A DNA stretch of 8,539 nt. Source: Caldithrix sp. RBG_13_44_9 (GTDB taxonomy: Bacteria > Calditrichota > Calditrichia > RBG-13-44-9). Where the stretch lies: positions 1,590-10,128 of the forward strand of contig MESS01000109.1 in assembly GCA_001771055.1 (NCBI GenBank). Reading direction: 5' to 3'. Both the position numbers and the translations under genes were made by a program. Below, piece by piece: positions 6,536 through 8,539 of this stretch (the first letter of the stretch is position 1; every line of letters begins with the position of its first letter). Under the pieces are notes generated by a model. The model did no database searches. It was not told the origin of the DNA and was given only the letters and a program-made list of their open reading frames with translations.

Positions 6536-7633
6536 TCAATCCAGTTTTTGCCCAAGGTTTGTGCCCACTGCAAGAGCTACTTCAATCAAATCGGAATCTT
6601 TTGGCACCAGCTTTTGTCGACCCATGACTTTATCAAAAGGCACCGCCGTGATATCATTTCCCTTCAGCGCTACCATCTGATTAAATTGATTATTAACCAC
6701 CAATTCCATCGCTTTTACTGCAAATTGAGTCGCCAGAATTCGGTCAAGTGCCGTGGGTGTTCCGCCACGTTGAAGATGTCCCAGAATAGCTACCCGGCAC
6801 TCAATTTGAGTGTCATTTTCAATCTGATTGGCAAGATGGTAACCGATTCCCCCTAAACGTACTTTTTCTGGACTATCCTTTACCATCTTTTTAATAACCT
6901 GATCCCCTCCCTCAGGCCTTGCACCTTCAGCCACCACAATAATACTAAATCTTTTACCAAATCGACTACGTTGTCTTACCACCCGAATTATTTCCTCGAT
7001 ATCATAAGGGATTTCCGGCAGAAGTATAATGTCACCACCTCCTGCTATACCAGATTCCAGGGCTAACCATCCGGCATTTCTTCCCATCACCTCCACCAGC
7101 ATTACCCGGTGGTGTGATTGGGCGGTAGTATGTAAACGATCGATCGCTTCGGTCGCTATAGACCGGGCAGTATCAAATCCAAAGGTGGTATCAGTTTCCA
7201 TCAGATCCTTATCGATGGTTTTAGGGACACCGACCACATTGGCACCCTTCTGTGACAGCATCCCGCTGATGGTCATGGTACCATCACCACCCACTGCTAT
7301 CAATGCATCAAGACCCAGATCCTTATAAAGTTCCATGGTCTCATTAGAAACATCTTTAGTGACGGTTTCTCCATTTTCAACAACGATATGTTCAAAAGGA
7401 TTAGCTTTGTTGCTGGTCCCCAGAATAGTTCCACCGTGAGTGAGTATCCCAGAAACATTTTCATTATTCAAAATGATAAAACGATTTTCAATGAGTCCCA
7501 GGAAACCATCATAAAATCCAATCACTTCCAATCCATATTTATGGATGGCAGTTTTAGTCACTCCTCGAATCACCGCATTCAGTCCGGGACAATCTCCACC
7601 GCCTGTCAGAATTCCAATTCTCTTCTTGGCCAT
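6536..7633 (-). CDS. pfkA: 6-phosphofructokinase
   Basis: The 365-residue product phosphorylates fructose 6-phosphate to fructose 1,6-bisphosphate in glycolysis. Motifs in order: GGGDCPGLNAVIRG (11-24) in the phosphate-donor site, GGDGT (115-119), PKTIDKD (137-143) with Asp141 as the expected catalytic base, EVMGRNAGWLA (181-191) and GHLQRGGTPTALDRILA (285-301). The Gly in GGDGT (the position 104 equivalent in E. coli PfkA) favours ATP as donor, whereas PPi enzymes have Asp there. The Lys in PKTID (position 124 equivalent) is the residue found in PPi enzymes, but also in some ATP enzymes of actinomycete type. ATP is my preferred reading. At 365 residues it is longer than the 320 of E. coli PfkA, as in that related subgroup. 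The E. coli-type allosteric RFP region is replaced by SNKANPF (74-80). The start is supported by AAAGGA five bases upstream. It is a single-gene unit, convergent with the signalling cassette. Confidence 0.94.
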   Translation of the reverse strand: MAKKRIGILTGGGDCPGLNAVIRGVTKTAIHKYGLEVIGFYDGFLGLIENRFIILNNENVSGILTHGGTILGTSNKANPFEHIVVENGETVTKDVSNETMELYKDLGLDALIAVGGDGTMTISGMLSQKGANVVGVPKTIDKDLMETDTTFGFDTARSIATEAIDRLHTTAQSHHRVMLVEVMGRNAGWLALESGIAGGGDIILLPEIPYDIEEIIRVVRQRSRFGKRFSIIVVAEGARPEGGDQVIKKMVKDSPEKVRLGGIGYHLANQIENDTQIECRVAILGHLQRGGTPTALDRILATQFAVKAMELVVNNQFNQMVALKGNDITAVPFDKVMGRQKLVPKDSDLIEVALAVGTNLGQKLD

Positions 7634-7638
7634 TGTAG

Positions 7639-7644
7639 TCCTTT
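7639..7644 (-). promoter_or_regulatory. Ribosome binding site of phosphofructokinase gene
   Basis: On the minus strand AAAGGA lies 5 bases before the ATG at 7633-7631. It confirms that start, which also begins the conserved KKRIGILTGGGD sequence of the family. Confidence 0.75.
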
Positions 7645-7779
7645 CGCATCAAATTTAGCTTTATGCTCAATATATCAATGGATTAAAATTTAAATAATAA
7701 AGAGCGCTAGAATAAATTTTATTATTACAATTTTTTAACAGGTACAAATCTACTAAAATCGTATGAGAGGAGGTCATCA
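7645..7779 (-). promoter_or_regulatory. Probable promoter region of phosphofructokinase gene
   Basis: The only transcription start for the phosphofructokinase gene should lie here, because the upstream htrA-like gene ends in a terminator. The region is very AT-rich. No clear sigma-70 pair is visible. On the minus strand TAAATTTG at 7652-7659 fits the TAnnTTTG form known from Bacteroidetes, with a TTG 18 bases upstream, but this is weak and the phylum is not established. An AT-only 9-bp inverted repeat lies at 7693-7726. Confidence 0.3.
7693..7726. repeat. 9-bp inverted repeat in phosphofructokinase upstream region
   Basis: AATAATAAA at 7693-7701 is the exact reverse complement of TTTATTATT at 7718-7726, with a 16-base spacer that contains the palindrome AGCGCT (7703-7708). 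The arms are purely A and T in a very AT-rich gap, so chance is possible. Its position about 60-95 bases upstream of the start codon would suit an operator or promoter-flanking element. Confidence 0.3.
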
Positions 7780-7821
7780 AAAAGAAGAAATAATCGGGCT
7801 CTCCCTCCAGAGAGAGCCCGA
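7780..7821 (-). terminator. Rho-independent terminator of the HtrA-like gene
   Basis: TCGGGCTCTC at 7794-7803 and GAGAGCCCGA at 7812-7821 form a perfect 10-bp stem with an 8-base loop. Read on the minus strand, it begins 7 bases after the stop codon of the HtrA-like gene and is followed by a T-rich run (ATTATTTCTTCTTTTT, 7793 down to 7778). On the plus strand no T run follows, so the terminator acts on minus-strand transcripts. It separates the HtrA-like gene from the phosphofructokinase gene, which must therefore have its own promoter. Confidence 0.9.
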
Positions 7822-7828
7822 CTAAAAA

Positions 7829-8539
7829 TTAGTCTTTGGGAAGGGTGAAGGCGATAAATAATTTTGAGTCACTTCTCTGGATATAGAAAAGCAGGGTATC
7901 TCCTGCTTTAATGTCATTAATCAAAGCATTGTACTCAGACACATTCCGCACCTCTTTACGATTAATTTTTAGGATGACATCCCCCGGTTGTAAACCGGAC
8001 TGGGCAGCGATACTATTCTGCTCTATAGCTGTAATAACCACCCCCTCTTTTTTCACCTTTAATTCAAATTTTTGAATGAGTTCAGTGGTAATTTCAGCTA
8101 CCTCGATTCCCACCTTTTCCACAGCTTTAGGTTGGACCTGGGTGAGTGGTTGTTGATCTTCCGGACGCTCTGCGAGTCTCACTTTAATTTCTTTTTCTTT
8201 CCCTTCCCGCAGCACGATCAATGTAATTTCCTTATTGGGTTCAGCTGCTGCTACCAGATTGCTTAAATCACGGGAATTTTTTATGACCTTACCATTGAAT
8301 TTAATTATTACATCCTCTGATTTTAAACCGGCTTTCTCTGCAGGACTGTCCTCCTGGACACTGGAGATGAGAGCCCCGGTGGGTGTCTTGAGATCAAGAG
8401 CACTGGCAATTTCGGGGTTCACATCCTGAATAATAACTCCCAACCAGCCTCGGACTACTTTACCCTTTTGCAGAATATCATTCATCACTTTTTGAGCCAG
8501 GTTTGATTGTATCGCAAATCCAATTCCCATAAAACCCCC
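7829..8539 (-). CDS. Do/DegP-type serine protease, C-terminal part with two PDZ domains (5' end outside window)
   Basis: HtrA/DegP proteins are envelope proteases and chaperones for misfolded exported proteins. The visible 236 residues begin with GGFMGIGFAIQSN, the end of the protease domain, so the gene continues past the window edge. The Met at 8530 is internal, not the true start. The His-Asp-Ser catalytic triad would lie upstream and cannot be checked. PDZ1 follows at about visible residues 30-123 (GWLGV, then GALISSVQEDSPAEKAGLKSEDVI, in two matched pieces of the fold), and PDZ2 at about 142-234 (GVVITAIEQNSIAAQSGL, GDVILKINRKEV). A Gln- and Pro-rich linker joins them. Two PDZ domains indicate the Do/DegP class rather than single-PDZ DegS. 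The conserved GFAIPSN segment has Gln for Pro, a minor variation. Transcription ends at the strong terminator just downstream. Confidence 0.92.
   Translation of the reverse strand, partial: GGFMGIGFAIQSNLAQKVMNDILQKGKVVRGWLGVIIQDVNPEIASALDLKTPTGALISSVQEDSPAEKAGLKSEDVIIKFNGKVIKNSRDLSNLVAAAEPNKEITLIVLREGKEKEIKVRLAERPEDQQPLTQVQPKAVEKVGIEVAEITTELIQKFELKVKKEGVVITAIEQNSIAAQSGLQPGDVILKINRKEVRNVSEYNALINDIKAGDTLLFYIQRSDSKLFIAFTLPKD

Noticed and set aside
7029..7328. A 99-codon plus-strand reading frame rich in Ser and Pro opposite the phosphofructokinase gene
   Set aside because: It is the complement of the most conserved part of that enzyme. Its composition reflects the opposite strand and no start signal is seen.
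7821..7833. Palindrome ACTAA-AAA-TTAGT at the stop codon of the HtrA-like gene
   Set aside because: It is short and AT-rich and overlaps the stop codon next to a much stronger terminator stem, so it is probably coincidental.

Overview
The window (8,539 bases, AT-rich) is ordinary bacterial chromosome. It has no RNA genes, CRISPR arrays, insertion sequences or phage genes. The adenylate kinase has a zinc-type lid. The first complete gene is an exported protein whose mature N-terminus carries an NPFDP motif. Several SpoIIE-type regulators are present. In my experience this mix fits a member of the FCB group (Marinimicrobia, Calditrichota, KSB1 or Cloacimonadota-like lineages), but no marker here settles the phylum.

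Layout, left to right. Positions 1-244 (+) are the C-terminal end of adenylate kinase. Positions 273-1520 (+) encode a probable lipoprotein with a fibronectin-III-like domain followed by propeller-like beta repeats. Its stop codon overlaps by one base the start of a 700-residue protein (1520-3622, +) with about 8 membrane segments, a GAF domain and a PP2C/SpoIIE phosphatase domain. After a 192-base intergenic region with several small dyads come a STAS-domain anti-sigma-factor antagonist (3815-4168, +), an RsbW/SpoIIAB-like ATPase-kinase (4199-4645, +) and a second, soluble phosphatase with two GAF domains (4739-6499, +). On the minus strand are 6-phosphofructokinase (7633-6536), convergent with the cassette, and the C-terminal part of a Do/HtrA-type protein with two PDZ domains (8539-7829), which ends in a clear intrinsic terminator at about 7780-7821.

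The centre of the window is a partner-switching signalling cassette. The kinase would phosphorylate the STAS protein, probably at Ser58. The two phosphatases, one in the membrane and one in the cytoplasm, would remove that phosphate in response to different signals. Free STAS protein would then titrate the kinase away from its other partner. No sigma factor or other obvious output gene is in the window, so the target is unknown. The lipoprotein is translationally coupled to the membrane phosphatase and is a reasonable candidate for its extracytoplasmic sensing partner. That coupling, together with the two-phosphatase arrangement, is the most interesting part of the window. The individual gene families are well known.
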